Positions 23,586 to 31,938 of a stretch of 47,514 bases of DNA are shown piece by piece; positions within the stretch are counted from its first letter, which is position 1, and each line of letters opens with the position of its first letter. Below the pieces are notes generated by a model, which did no database searches, was not told where the DNA came from, and saw only the letters and a program-made list of their open reading frames with translations. A program made the translations under genes and the position numbers. Source of the stretch: an uncultured Solobacterium sp. (GTDB lineage: Bacteria > Bacillota_I > Bacilli_A > Erysipelotrichales > Erysipelotrichaceae). Location of the stretch: assembly GCA_938039295.1 (NCBI GenBank), contig CALHUY010000013.1, positions 1-47,514 of the forward strand, written 5' to 3'.

Positions 23586-24563
23586 ATGGCAGAAAAGAAA
23601 TTTTTACCATTTATTGTGCTACAAATTCTCGAAGAACTATCCGATGAATCTCATATTCTTTCAACAAACGAACTCATTGATCATATTGAAAGACGTTCAG
23701 GCATTAGTATTGAACGTCGCACCCTCTACTCAAATATTGAGATATTAGAACAAGCTGGTTATACCATTAATAAGTTTGCGGATAATGGAAAAGGATATTA
23801 TTTAGAAAAGCGACAGTTTAGTAAAGGTGAAGTTTTACTATTATGTAATGCAATTCACGCCTCTCATTTTATTTCTAACAAGCAAAGTAACACATTGATT
23901 GCAAGTCTTTTAAAAACACTCAATAAGTATGATCAAAAAGATTACCACGATGCAGTATATATGCCTAATATGCAAAAAACTTCAAACGATCTTTTATTTG
24001 ATAATATTGCAAAACTTTCTGAAGCCATTCAAAAGAAAAAAGTAATTCAATTTGTATACATGCATTATGATTCTAATAAGAAGTTAGTACCAAAACGTGA
24101 AACACTATATACCGTAGAACCACGCTTTATTGTTTACCAAGATAGTAGACCATATCTCATTACAACCAGCAAAACACATCCTGGCTTTACTCACTATCGT
24201 ATTGATAAAATCTGTAAACTTTCTATTACAACAGAAAAAGTAAATCCATTTATGAAGGAAAGTGAACAGGATGCATACCACTATGCAAAGAATAAACTCT
24301 TTATGTATTCTAGCGAACAAATTCATGTTCATTTACGATGTGAGAATCGTATCATGGATCAGATAATTGATATCTTCGGTACAGAGATGAAAATTATAAA
24401 ACGAGATGAGGAAACATTTATCGCTAGTGTTCTTGTAAATAAACAAGGTGTATTATTCCTTGCTCAACAATTTATGGAAGCTATCGAAATCATAGAACCA
24501 GACGACTTACGTAAAGCCATGAAAGAACAATTAAAACTTACACTTAAAAAATACAGCAGATAA
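23586..24563 (+). CDS. WYL-domain transcriptional regulator
   Basis: This 325-residue regulator has an N-terminal winged helix (RRSGISIERRTLYSNIEILEQAGY), a central WYL domain with Sm-like fold (about residues 140-210: KVIQFVYMHYD, then YTVEPRFIVYQDSRPYLIT and HYRIDKI) and a C-terminal WCX extension. WYL regulators sense ligands or nucleic acids and often respond to DNA damage or phage infection. The start at 23586 has ribosome site AGGAGA. It is divergent from the DUF3862 gene and could control it. Confidence 0.9.
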   Translation: MAEKKFLPFIVLQILEELSDESHILSTNELIDHIERRSGISIERRTLYSNIEILEQAGYTINKFADNGKGYYLEKRQFSKGEVLLLCNAIHASHFISNKQSNTLIASLLKTLNKYDQKDYHDAVYMPNMQKTSNDLLFDNIAKLSEAIQKKKVIQFVYMHYDSNKKLVPKRETLYTVEPRFIVYQDSRPYLITTSKTHPGFTHYRIDKICKLSITTEKVNPFMKESEQDAYHYAKNKLFMYSSEQIHVHLRCENRIMDQIIDIFGTEMKIIKRDEETFIASVLVNKQGVLFLAQQFMEAIEIIEPDDLRKAMKEQLKLTLKKYSR

Positions 24564-24581
24564 ACTACTCTGCTGTATTTT
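24548..24581. terminator. Bidirectional terminator between the WYL and tag genes
   Basis: A perfect 12-bp stem AAAATACAGCAG (24548-24559) / CTGCTGTATTTT (24570-24581) has the WYL stop codon in its loop. A and T flanks suit both directions. Confidence 0.85.
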
Positions 24582-24602
24582 ACATAACCTCTAAAATGCT
24601 AT

Positions 24603-25199
24603 TTAAATATCTCTATCATCCATGGTTATACAAGGATATAATTTCTTAATCTTCTGATAGCATGGACAATTTTCATCATGGTCATTGATCATACCACATG
24701 CTTGTAAATAGGAATATATAATGACAGGTCCAACATATTTAAATCCACGCTTTTTCAAATCATTACTGATTAATTCAGATAAAGCATTCTTAGATACATC
24801 AATTCCCTTTTCATGTCCTCTGTAGCATATTGTCTTATAGTTACTATAAGACCAAAGGTATTTATCAAAACTACCGAACTCTTGTTGAACATTCATGAAT
24901 GCCTTCGCATTGGAAATCATTGCAGTAACTTTTCGTAAGGATTTAATCATATTGTCTGTATGCATGATACGGTCAATATCTTCAGTTTTTAAAGATGATA
25001 CTTTTTCTACACTAAAATCACAAAAGCACTTTCGTATCGTTTCTCTTTTACGAATAATTAATTCCCAACTTAATCCAGCCTGCATAGATTCCAATATAAG
25101 ATACTCAAATAATTTTTGATCATCGTGTGTAGGAACACCCCATTCTGTATCATGATATGATTGCATTTGTTTACTACTATCTTTCCAATTACATGTCAT
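24603..25199 (-). CDS. tag: DNA-3-methyladenine glycosylase I
   Basis: This 198-residue base-excision enzyme removes 3-methyladenine from DNA. Tag signatures are present: HDTEWGVPTHDDQKLFEYL, LESMQAGLSWELIIRKRE, and the C-terminal FKYVGPVIIYSYLQACGMINDHDENCPCY region with the conserved cysteine and histidine zinc ligands. The length is normal. It lies downstream of the DUF4230 gene on the same strand, separated by a weak terminator. The ribosome site is TGGAGAT. Confidence 0.93.
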   Translation of the reverse strand: MTCNWKDSSKQMQSYHDTEWGVPTHDDQKLFEYLILESMQAGLSWELIIRKRETIRKCFCDFSVEKVSSLKTEDIDRIMHTDNMIKSLRKVTAMISNAKAFMNVQQEFGSFDKYLWSYSNYKTICYRGHEKGIDVSKNALSELISNDLKKRGFKYVGPVIIYSYLQACGMINDHDENCPCYQKIKKLYPCITMDDRDI

Positions 25200-25213
25200 G
25201 TTTTATCTCCAGT

Positions 25214-25240
25214 ATTTAAAACAAGCCTATTTGGCTTGTT
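25214..25240 (-). terminator. Weak terminator containing the DUF4230 stop codon
   Basis: AACAAGCC (25220-25227) pairs perfectly with GGCTTGTT (25233-25240), followed by TTTAAATACT in the minus direction. The stop codon (25227-25229) lies in the hairpin. Confidence 0.65.
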
Positions 25241-25853
25241 CTGAAAATTCAAATTCTAGTTCAATATTTTTACTAATTGATTGAAATAATGCCTTATAGT
25301 AACTCATAGCAGAATCATTAATATTATCTACATATTTCTCTAGGTACTTTACCTGTTCTTCATTAGAAAGAGTTTGTGCAACTAATGCACCAGTATCAAT
25401 ATCTTTCGTAGAATAACTTAGCAATTCTCCAGAACTATCATAAAGTTGATATGGATTTGTTTTATCCAATTCAATCCCTAACACTTCATATTTTGGAATT
25501 ATGATTTTATATTTTTTCTCACTAATCTGTTCAACTTTTACATGTGTTCTAATTCCAAGTTTTGCGGCATAATTTAGAATAATAATCGATTTCTTCTCTG
25601 AAAATGGAATTCCTATATCAGTCCAAGGAATTGTAGTTTGATTTGTTGCACTAACAACCTTTTCAATACCTACATTCAAGAAAACAACTTCATTTGCTTC
25701 CTCAATATATTGAACCATAGATGAAGACTGGCTATTATTTTTGGAATTACTTTGCATATAACCCTTGAGATAAGTACCCAATAAAATTGCACCAATCAGC
25801 AATAATACCCATAAAGATATTTTAATTCCAAGAAATTTCTTAATTGTTTTCAT
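25227..25853 (-). CDS. DUF4230 domain membrane-anchored protein
   Basis: This 208-residue protein has one N-terminal membrane segment (about 11-30) and an extracytoplasmic DUF4230 domain. The domain has an EVVFLNVGIEKVV strand, a KKSIIILNYAAKLGI strand, then KYKIIIPKYEVLGIEL and a helical C-terminus. Function is unknown; members are widespread in gut Bacillota. It directly follows a 39-residue membrane peptide gene by 13 bases. Confidence 0.8.
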   Translation of the reverse strand: MKTIKKFLGIKISLWVLLLIGAILLGTYLKGYMQSNSKNNSQSSSMVQYIEEANEVVFLNVGIEKVVSATNQTTIPWTDIGIPFSEKKSIIILNYAAKLGIRTHVKVEQISEKKYKIIIPKYEVLGIELDKTNPYQLYDSSGELLSYSTKDIDTGALVAQTLSNEEQVKYLEKYVDNINDSAMSYYKALFQSISKNIELEFEFSEQAK

Positions 25854-25866
25854 ATTTTCCCCTTAA

Positions 25867-25986
25867 TTATATTTTTACTAATACAAATACTCCCAGTATT
25901 GCTGCTAACACAGCTAATAATGGATTTAATAAATACAGAATAACAACGATAGCTAAAAATACTGCCCCCAATATAATTTTTTTCAT
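25867..25986 (-). CDS. 39-residue hydrophobic membrane peptide
   Basis: A short open frame starts with ATG at 25986 after the strong ribosome site AGGAGGGG and ends at 25867. It encodes MKKIILGAVFLAIVVILY followed by a short NP turn and a second hydrophobic run, ending in KI. It could form one long or two short membrane helices. It is 13 bases upstream of the DUF4230 gene, with the same orientation and a proper ribosome site for each, so they probably form one operon. No homologue is known to me. Confidence 0.7.
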   Translation of the reverse strand: MKKIILGAVFLAIVVILYLLNPLLAVLAAILGVFVLVKI

Positions 25987-26117
25987 TTCCCCTCCTGATA
26001 ATTGGCACATGTATTATCAAATAATTAAACTACTACTCCATTATATGTGTTTATTAATATACTTTCCATATCTATATGGAAATACAGACTATCATAAAAT
26101 AATGAATCTCTATTAAA

Positions 26118-26170
26118 TTTCATTATAAAAGCTATGCTTAACTATAGCAGTGCTAATCGTTTGCATAGCT
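26118..26170 (-). terminator. Terminator of the mannose-family PTS operon
   Basis: AGCTATGC (26130-26137) pairs perfectly with GCATAGCT (26163-26170) with a 25-base loop that has its own small stem (TAGC/GCTA). TTTTATAA follows in the minus direction. Confidence 0.65.
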
Positions 26171-26177
26171 CATATTT

Positions 26178-26978
26178 CTATAGAAGACCAATTGCTGAAC
26201 AGATAATTGAAATAGCAATTGTTGCCACAATCAATATTACTGGTGATACCTGCTTCTTCTTTAAGAAGTACAGCATGAGTAAGGTATATGCCATTGGTAA
26301 TAGTTTAGGGAAAATCGTATCAAAGAACGCTTCTTGTACTCCTACTGAAATATCTCCACTAACTGTAATAACAGGTAATAATTCAATATTTACATAACTA
26401 GCAATTAATGCACCTACAACAGTTATACCTAGGATTGTTGCTGAGTTAGCAATAATCGATGAATTCTCCTGTAACTTTTCGAAGGACTTAATACCCAGGT
26501 TATATCCCATATGTGTCCAAACAATACGTAGTAACCAAATAATGAGATAACAAGTGAAGAAGATAATTGGGCCTAAGATTAATCCTTGTGAAGCAAATGA
26601 ACAGGAGATACCAGCGATAATTGGTAATAGTGTAAACCAGAAAATCGCATCACCAATACCAGCAATAGGACCAAATAATGCAAGTTTTAAACCTTTGATT
26701 GTATTACGATCTTCATGTTGTTCTTCTAATGAAATTAATAATCCCATTAAAAATCCCACAAGATTTGGATGCGTATTGATAAATTCCATATTATCTACCA
26801 TCGCAGCAGATAAACCAGCTTTATCTCCCTTATAAATTTTTTCTAATGCTGGAAGTTGCGAATATAACCATCCTGCAGCCTGCATTCTTTCGTAACTGAA
26901 ACCAGCTTGTAATAATGATGAGCGAATCGCAAGGTTTGTAATATCCTTCTTTGTTAGTATACGTTTAGATTCCGACAT
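26178..26978 (-). CDS. PTS system mannose-family IID component
   Basis: This 266-residue membrane subunit of a mannose/fructose/sorbose/N-acetylgalactosamine-type PTS resembles ManZ/AgaD/SorM. Family signatures are LTKKDITNLAIRSSLLQAGFSYERMQAAGW, GIGDAIFWFTLLPI and the long C-terminal membrane helices. It forms the sugar channel with IIC. The start at 26978 has ribosome site GGAGGTGA overlapping an alternative upstream ATG. It overlaps the 3' end of the IIC gene. Confidence 0.93.
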   Translation of the reverse strand: MSESKRILTKKDITNLAIRSSLLQAGFSYERMQAAGWLYSQLPALEKIYKGDKAGLSAAMVDNMEFINTHPNLVGFLMGLLISLEEQHEDRNTIKGLKLALFGPIAGIGDAIFWFTLLPIIAGISCSFASQGLILGPIIFFTCYLIIWLLRIVWTHMGYNLGIKSFEKLQENSSIIANSATILGITVVGALIASYVNIELLPVITVSGDISVGVQEAFFDTIFPKLLPMAYTLLMLYFLKKKQVSPVILIVATIAISIICSAIGLL

Positions 26979-27768
26979 GCTCGTCACCTCCATCTACCTT
27001 CAAATTCTTAACTGCTTCTTTAATCTCTTCCTGACGTTGCTTTGCATTGAAGAAATCAAATAATGCAAATGCTGTACCCATTAATGCGACTGGAAGTAAA
27101 TTCTTCATGTCGATAAAGCATACTGCTAAGAAACCCGCAATAAAGTATGGAATATACTTTGGCTTCATCATTACATTCAATAACATACCAAAACCGATAG
27201 CTGGTAAAATACCACCTGCAACAGTTAAGCCATGTGTTAAGAATTCAGGCATATGATTTACTAATGCATTCATCGCATCTTGTGCTAAGAATGTACATGC
27301 AAATACTACTACACCATAGAGTAATGCTACGATACCTGTCATCAGAAGGTTCATCTGTGCAATCTTCTTTGTATCGCCATTTTCTGCCGCCTTATCACAT
27401 ACTCCCATAAAGAATGAGAATGAAGAATAGCAGAATAATACAACATATTGCATTAAGAATGAGAATGGTAAGCAAAGTCCGAGTGCAGCTTGTCCATCAA
27501 CATTTGTTGTATAGGCAATTACTGTACACATTACACCTGCTAGAATTGGGTTTGGTGGCTGTGTTCCACCTGCAGGTGTTAATCCAGCAAATGCTAGTTC
27601 AGTTAAAGCACCAGTTGTCAAACCTAGCTTTACATCTCCAAGAATCATACCTGTAATTGTAGAAACGATTAGTGGTCGGAAGATAAAGAATGATTCCAAC
27701 CAGAAATCGATGCCGAAGATCATTGCAGCGATTGATAATAACAATCCCTGTATAAATGTAATTTCCAT
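26965..27768 (-). CDS. PTS system mannose-family IIC component
   Basis: This 267-residue membrane subunit with about seven helices carries typical IIC signatures: LVSTITGMILGDVKLGLTTGALTELAFAGL, then GGTQPPNPILAGVMC. Together with IID it transports and helps phosphorylate a hexose, hexosamine or related sugar. The hydrophilic C-terminus is acidic. It is 15 bp downstream of IIB, with ribosome site AGAGGAAA. Confidence 0.93.
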   Translation of the reverse strand: MEITFIQGLLLSIAAMIFGIDFWLESFFIFRPLIVSTITGMILGDVKLGLTTGALTELAFAGLTPAGGTQPPNPILAGVMCTVIAYTTNVDGQAALGLCLPFSFLMQYVVLFCYSSFSFFMGVCDKAAENGDTKKIAQMNLLMTGIVALLYGVVVFACTFLAQDAMNALVNHMPEFLTHGLTVAGGILPAIGFGMLLNVMMKPKYIPYFIAGFLAVCFIDMKNLLPVALMGTAFALFDFFNAKQRQEEIKEAVKNLKVDGGDEHVGI

Positions 27769-27782
27769 ATTGATTTCCTCTA

Positions 27783-28256
27783 TTATTTAATCATTTCTTT
27801 TTGTGTTCCTGGAACATCCTGTATGAATACATTCGTTCCTGTTGAGACTATAAATTTCAAATCATCCATGTCCGTATCATCAACGTATACTTTTTTAGAA
27901 AGTTCTCTCTTGCCTGGTGCAAAGTGCATATTTCCGACATTTAAATCTTTTAAATGCACGCCTTTCTCTACCAAAGCACGAGCACTTTGTGGATTGCGCA
28001 CAACTAAGAAAATACGTTGATCAGGAGATGCTTTATCAATCACATCAGCAGTTTTTTGGATAGTGAAAAAGCGAATTCCAACATTACTTGATTTTGCAGT
28101 TACTGTCATCAATGATTTCTGTAATTCATCTTCTGCAACCACATCATCTGCAACCACAATTAGATTTGCATTTAATGTTTGTGTCCAAGTAACTCCTACT
28201 TGTCCATGTACAAGACGATTATCAATTCTAGTCAATAAAATATTATCCCCCTTCAT
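27783..28256 (-). CDS. PTS system mannose-family IIB component
   Basis: This 157-residue cytoplasmic phosphocarrier accepts phosphate from IIA on His17 in RIDNRLVHGQVGVTW, the family's hallmark, and passes it to the sugar. The rest of the IIB fold is intact, ending TNVFIQDVPG. It is first in the operon B-C-D. No IIA gene follows or precedes it in the window, so IIA must come from elsewhere. The ribosome site is AAGGAGATGA. Confidence 0.93.
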   Translation of the reverse strand: MKGDNILLTRIDNRLVHGQVGVTWTQTLNANLIVVADDVVAEDELQKSLMTVTAKSSNVGIRFFTIQKTADVIDKASPDQRIFLVVRNPQSARALVEKGVHLKDLNVGNMHFAPGKRELSKKVYVDDTDMDDLKFIVSTGTNVFIQDVPGTQKEMIK

Positions 28257-28327
28257 GTCATTTCATCTCCTTTCTATTTCGGATAAATTATTGAACATGC
28301 ATTATGGTGAAATATTTATATGATGCA

Positions 28328-28342
28328 TGAGAATGATTCTCT
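28328..28342. promoter_or_regulatory. Fur-like 7-1-7 palindrome
   Basis: TGAGAAT-G-ATTCTCT (arms 28329-28334 and 28336-28341 perfect) matches the 7-1-7 form of Fur-family boxes. It lies in the divergent spacer between the mannose-family PTS operon and the HAD gene. No Fur family regulator is in the window. Confidence 0.4.
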
Positions 28343-28447
28343 TAACGTGTTACTAATTTCATTATGTTCTTACACACTCACAAAAGCAATACCATTTCAT
28401 GACAACAAATTTCATACATAAAGTTCAAAGTATTGTAGTATATAGAT

Positions 28448-29233
28448 ATGAAAAATATTCGATTAATTGCAAGTGATATCGATGGAACGCTTCTATTAAA
28501 TGGCTCACAGGCTATAGACCCTGAGATTTTCAACCTCATACACAAGCTGCAACAAAAAGGCATTCTCTTTATGGCAGCTTCTGGTAGAGAGTATACAAAT
28601 TTGCGTGATTTATTCTCTCCTGTAGCAGATGATATCGCTTATCTTTGCTTGAATGGTTGTATAACCTTTTATAAAGGTGAGTGTATATCAAAAGAAGTGA
28701 TGGATACTGAGCTCGCAAGAAAACTGATTACAACTATACAAAATGATTCAAAAGCGGAAGTTCTAGTTTCTGGCGAAAAGATATGCTATATCACTCCGAA
28801 AAATCAAAGTTATTATGAGCATTTAACAAACACTGTCAAAAACCATGTAACTATTGTCGATGATTTACTCAATATTCCTGAACCATACACAAAAATATCT
28901 GCATATTTTAAAGATGGTGTAAACGAACACTATCAATATTACGCAGATATGTTTGATAAAGATATTACTGTACAAATTGGTGGTAAATGTTGGTTAGATT
29001 GTACACCAAAGGATGTAAATAAGAGTACAGGTTTTCTTAAGCTACTTGCGCATTTAAACATCCCTGCAGGGAATAGCGTCATGTTTGGTGATAATGATAA
29101 TGACAGACAAATCCTCCAAGTATGCGGACATCCAATCTCAATGGAAACAGCAGTACCTTCTATTTACAAGTTATTTCCAACTCATGTAAATACGGTTAAT
29201 GAAGGTATTCTCACTATTTTAGATAAATACTAA
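28448..29233 (+). CDS. Cof-type HAD hydrolase
   Basis: This 261-residue HAD phosphatase has catalytic motif ASDIDGTLLLN, motif II Ser in AASGREYTNL, and metal motif FGDNDNDRQIL, with a Cof-type cap between. It is a paralogue of the protein at 19476-20291. Substrates are probably sugar phosphates, which fits its place divergent from a PTS operon. No ribosome site is visible before the ATG at 28448 (the preceding bases are TAGTATATAGAT), so translation may start on a very short or leaderless mRNA. Confidence 0.9.
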   Translation: MKNIRLIASDIDGTLLLNGSQAIDPEIFNLIHKLQQKGILFMAASGREYTNLRDLFSPVADDIAYLCLNGCITFYKGECISKEVMDTELARKLITTIQNDSKAEVLVSGEKICYITPKNQSYYEHLTNTVKNHVTIVDDLLNIPEPYTKISAYFKDGVNEHYQYYADMFDKDITVQIGGKCWLDCTPKDVNKSTGFLKLLAHLNIPAGNSVMFGDNDNDRQILQVCGHPISMETAVPSIYKLFPTHVNTVNEGILTILDKY

Positions 29234-29256
29234 AATACGCATTATGAGTAACGATT

Positions 29257-29282
29257 AAAGGTGATATGCATCACCTTTTCAT
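29257..29282 (+). terminator. Terminator of the HAD gene at 28448-29233
   Basis: A perfect 9-bp stem AAAGGTGAT (29257-29265) / ATCACCTTT (29270-29278) around ATGC is followed by T-rich sequence. Confidence 0.82.
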
Positions 29283-29310
29283 TTTAAAAGGAGCGTTTTT
29301 TACGCTCCTT
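29282..29310 (-). terminator. Terminator of the ascorbate operon
   Basis: AAGGAGCG (29288-29295) pairs with CGCTCCTT (29303-29310), followed in the minus direction by TTTTAAAAT. The ulaE stop codon begins at 29309, inside the stem. Confidence 0.85.
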
Positions 29311-30160
29311 ATTCAAATACTTGCTCTAATTTTTCTCTTAGAAAACTTCCTGCATGTTTACAGATGTCTTTCCAGTTCTCTTCACCTGTATACCAGAATT
29401 CACCAGTAAACATACGTACACCCATATCCTTTAGGCATCTGATATCTTCTACAAACTCTGTATGTCCGCTTCCAAATGGTATCTCACGATACTTACCTGG
29501 TACAGTTTCTTTTAGGTGAGCTGCTACGATATGGCCCTTGCCCTTTTGAATATCATCGATGACTGAGGTTTTATATATCTTCTCAGCGTTGGTTAGGTTT
29601 CCAATATCTGGATAGATTTGTAAGTATGGACTATCTACAATACGTACATACTCCATCGCTTTTTCAACTGTATCCATAAATGGAGTTTCCATTGTTTCAA
29701 AGCCCATGACGATACCATACTTGGCTGCCATCTTAGTAGCGATGTGAAGATTTTTGACAAACTGCTTCTTGGTTTCTGCACTACCTTCCTTGTAGTAAAC
29801 ATCATACCCAGCTAATTGGATGATACGAATACCCAAATCTTGTGCAAGATATATAGCTTTTTCCATAATCTCTAGACTTCTTTCTTCAATCTTAGCGTCT
29901 AGATCACCAAATGGGTATTTACGATGTCCACTTAGACACATCGTATGGATAGGAACACCAGTCTTTACAATTGCTTGTTTAATCGCATCTCGTTCCTGTT
30001 GACTCCAATCCAATCGTGCAAGTTTATCATCTGTTTCGTCGATAGAAATTTCTAACCAATCAAAGCCAGATTCTTTACAGATAGTGAGTTTCTCTTCCCA
30101 AGATAATTCTTTAGGCATGGACTTTTCATACATGCCTAAACGGTACGCCTTATTGTCCAT
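29309..30160 (-). CDS. ulaE: L-xylulose/L-ribulose-5-phosphate 3-epimerase
   Basis: This 283-residue TIM-barrel epimerase (UlaE/SgaU) converts L-xylulose-5-phosphate to L-ribulose-5-phosphate in anaerobic ascorbate use. Metal and catalytic residues are visible: Glu in GFETMETPFMD, Asp in IYPDIGN, His in AAHLKETVPG and Glu in TGEFWYTG. The start at 30160 lies inside the last codons of ulaF and has GGAAAG upstream; ATGs at 30169 and 30178 are less well placed. The overlap with ulaF suggests coupled translation. Confidence 0.93.
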   Translation of the reverse strand: MDNKAYRLGMYEKSMPKELSWEEKLTICKESGFDWLEISIDETDDKLARLDWSQQERDAIKQAIVKTGVPIHTMCLSGHRKYPFGDLDAKIEERSLEIMEKAIYLAQDLGIRIIQLAGYDVYYKEGSAETKKQFVKNLHIATKMAAKYGIVMGFETMETPFMDTVEKAMEYVRIVDSPYLQIYPDIGNLTNAEKIYKTSVIDDIQKGKGHIVAAHLKETVPGKYREIPFGSGHTEFVEDIRCLKDMGVRMFTGEFWYTGEENWKDICKHAGSFLREKLEQVFE

Positions 30161-30839
30161 AGTATGCATTCTTTCCATGTTTACGTAGATAGTGTTTATC
30201 TAAGAGTTCCTGCTGCATATTCCCCTTTTGTGGGTTTAACATGTATGCATGGAAATTCATAAAGCAAATCTCTTCTAATACAACTGCGTTATGTACTGCA
30301 TTAAATGGATCACGACCCCAAGTAAATGGTCCATGGCTATGTACTAGTACTGCAGGAACATCATCTGGTTCTTTATCCTTGAATGTTTCAACGATGACAT
30401 TTCCTGTTTCTAGTTCATACTGTCCAGCAATTTCTTCTTCACTCATCTTTCGTGTACATGGTATCTCACCATAGAAGTAGTCACCATGTGTCGTACCCAT
30501 TGGTTTTACATCCAAGCCTGCTTGGGCAAAGCTAACTGCCCATTTACTATGGGTATGTACGATACCACCAATGTTTGGAAAGTTACGATATAACACTAGA
30601 TGTGTATCTGTATCAGAAGATGGTTTGTATTTACCTTCTACCTTTTCACCTGTTTTTACGTCTACGACGACCATATCCTCTGGTGTTAGTTCATCATATT
30701 CAACACCAGATGGTTTAATAACCATTAAACCTTTTTCACGGTCGATACCGGAAACATTCCCCCAAGTAAAGACTACAAGTCCATTCTGAGGCAACATCAT
30801 ATTTGCCTCATATACTTTTTGTTTTAATTCTTCTAACAT
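30150..30839 (-). CDS. ulaF: L-ribulose-5-phosphate 4-epimerase
   Basis: This 229-residue class II aldolase-fold zinc enzyme (AraD/UlaF) turns L-ribulose-5-phosphate into D-xylulose-5-phosphate. Zinc ligands are the histidines in GGIVHTHSKWAVSF and the later LVHSHGPFTWG. The N-terminal WGNVSGIDREKGLMVIKPSGVEY motif is classic. The length is normal. It follows the beta-propeller gene by only 2 bp and overlaps ulaE. AraD of arabinose use is the same reaction, but the context fixes the ascorbate role. Confidence 0.95.
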   Translation of the reverse strand: MLEELKQKVYEANMMLPQNGLVVFTWGNVSGIDREKGLMVIKPSGVEYDELTPEDMVVVDVKTGEKVEGKYKPSSDTDTHLVLYRNFPNIGGIVHTHSKWAVSFAQAGLDVKPMGTTHGDYFYGEIPCTRKMSEEEIAGQYELETGNVIVETFKDKEPDDVPAVLVHSHGPFTWGRDPFNAVHNAVVLEEICFMNFHAYMLNPQKGNMQQELLDKHYLRKHGKNAYYGQ

Positions 30840-30841
30840 AG

Positions 30842-31891
30842 TTATTCCTCAATCGTGTACAGTGCAATCTCATCTGTTTCGCGATTTGATACAAAGATCT
30901 TCTGCACGTTTCCATCCTTAAACGCTAACGCATTTGTAGGACCTGCATTACGATCTAAGTTTTCACTGACATATGTATTCGTTTCTTTGTCGTAAGAAAG
31001 TAGATTGAGCTCTAATTCATTCTTACGATAACCATAGATACCATATACCTTGCCATTTAGCTCTAATGGATAGATTGCATGTAAGAATGGCATCTTTCTT
31101 TCATCTTCCCACACCTTCTGATATGAGCCATTTACTAGTTTATAGACAGCTAACGTATCACCATGGAATGGTGCGAAAGTCATGAGTTCCTTTTGTCCAT
31201 CACCATCAAAGTCTAGATACAACATATCGGAAGCAGGATCAGTTGTAAGTTGTTCGTATGTCCATTCACCATTTTCATCAGCTGGTGGGACAACCTTGAA
31301 GATACCGTTCTTTGTGCCGACTACAGCAATCTGATAATCCTCTTCTTCTGTCTTAAAGAAGCCATGATTTTGCGTCAGACCACTAATTAACGGTGTTAGC
31401 TCTAATTGATGATCTTCATCAAAGATAGAGATATCTTCTGGAAGCTTCGCAACCCACACTCTACCAGGACATGTCCAGTCATCTTTGAATGCATGTGCAC
31501 TCTTCAATGTACAAGCCACAAGATACTTTTGATGATTTCTTTCAATTACACCAAAGCGATGTACGAATGGAAGTTTGCATAGTGTATGAATCTGCCATTC
31601 ACCATCTTTTCTGAGGTAGTATACAATCTTGGAATCTGCACCATTATTTGGAGAATAGAACTTCCAAGTTGCAAGGAGTGTAGGATATGTCTGATTTGGA
31701 TACTGTTCCAAAGACATTACTCCACCTGGACCATCCCACAACTTCTCTATAAAGTTTCCCTCATAATCATATAAGTAACATGGGTCTTCTTTTTCAGCAG
31801 CACATGCTAGATAGTTTTTTCCATCAAATTCTACCTGTGCTAGTGCATAACACTTATTCAAAGTACCCAATACTTTCTTATTTACTTTCAT
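30842..31891 (-). CDS. Cytoplasmic beta-propeller-like protein in the ascorbate operon
   Basis: This 349-residue protein has no signal peptide or membrane segment. The chain is a string of short beta motifs, including one FG-GAP/VCBS-like calcium motif, LYLDFDGDGQKELMTF, and strands such as YLACAAEKEDPCYLYDYEGNF, GKVYGIYGYR and NALAFKDGNVQKIFVSN. A five- to seven-bladed propeller is expected. I know no characterised member. It lies between a terminator-like hairpin after ulaB and ulaF, 2 bp before ulaF, so it is probably part of the ascorbate pathway. A lactonase, epimerase or sensor role is possible but unproved. Confidence 0.72.
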   Translation of the reverse strand: MKVNKKVLGTLNKCYALAQVEFDGKNYLACAAEKEDPCYLYDYEGNFIEKLWDGPGGVMSLEQYPNQTYPTLLATWKFYSPNNGADSKIVYYLRKDGEWQIHTLCKLPFVHRFGVIERNHQKYLVACTLKSAHAFKDDWTCPGRVWVAKLPEDISIFDEDHQLELTPLISGLTQNHGFFKTEEEDYQIAVVGTKNGIFKVVPPADENGEWTYEQLTTDPASDMLYLDFDGDGQKELMTFAPFHGDTLAVYKLVNGSYQKVWEDERKMPFLHAIYPLELNGKVYGIYGYRKNELELNLLSYDKETNTYVSENLDRNAGPTNALAFKDGNVQKIFVSNRETDEIALYTIEE

Positions 31892-31899
31892 TCAGTAAA

Positions 31900-31933
31900 C
31901 CTTTCTAAAAAGCTACTGCTCAGCAGTAGCTTT
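31900..31933 (-). terminator. Internal terminator between ulaB and the propeller gene
   Basis: AAAGCTACTGC (31909-31919) pairs perfectly with GCAGTAGCTTT (31923-31933), followed by T in the minus direction. It sits inside the operon and probably lowers transcription of the last three genes relative to the PTS genes. Confidence 0.82.
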
Positions 31934-31938
31934 CGTTG

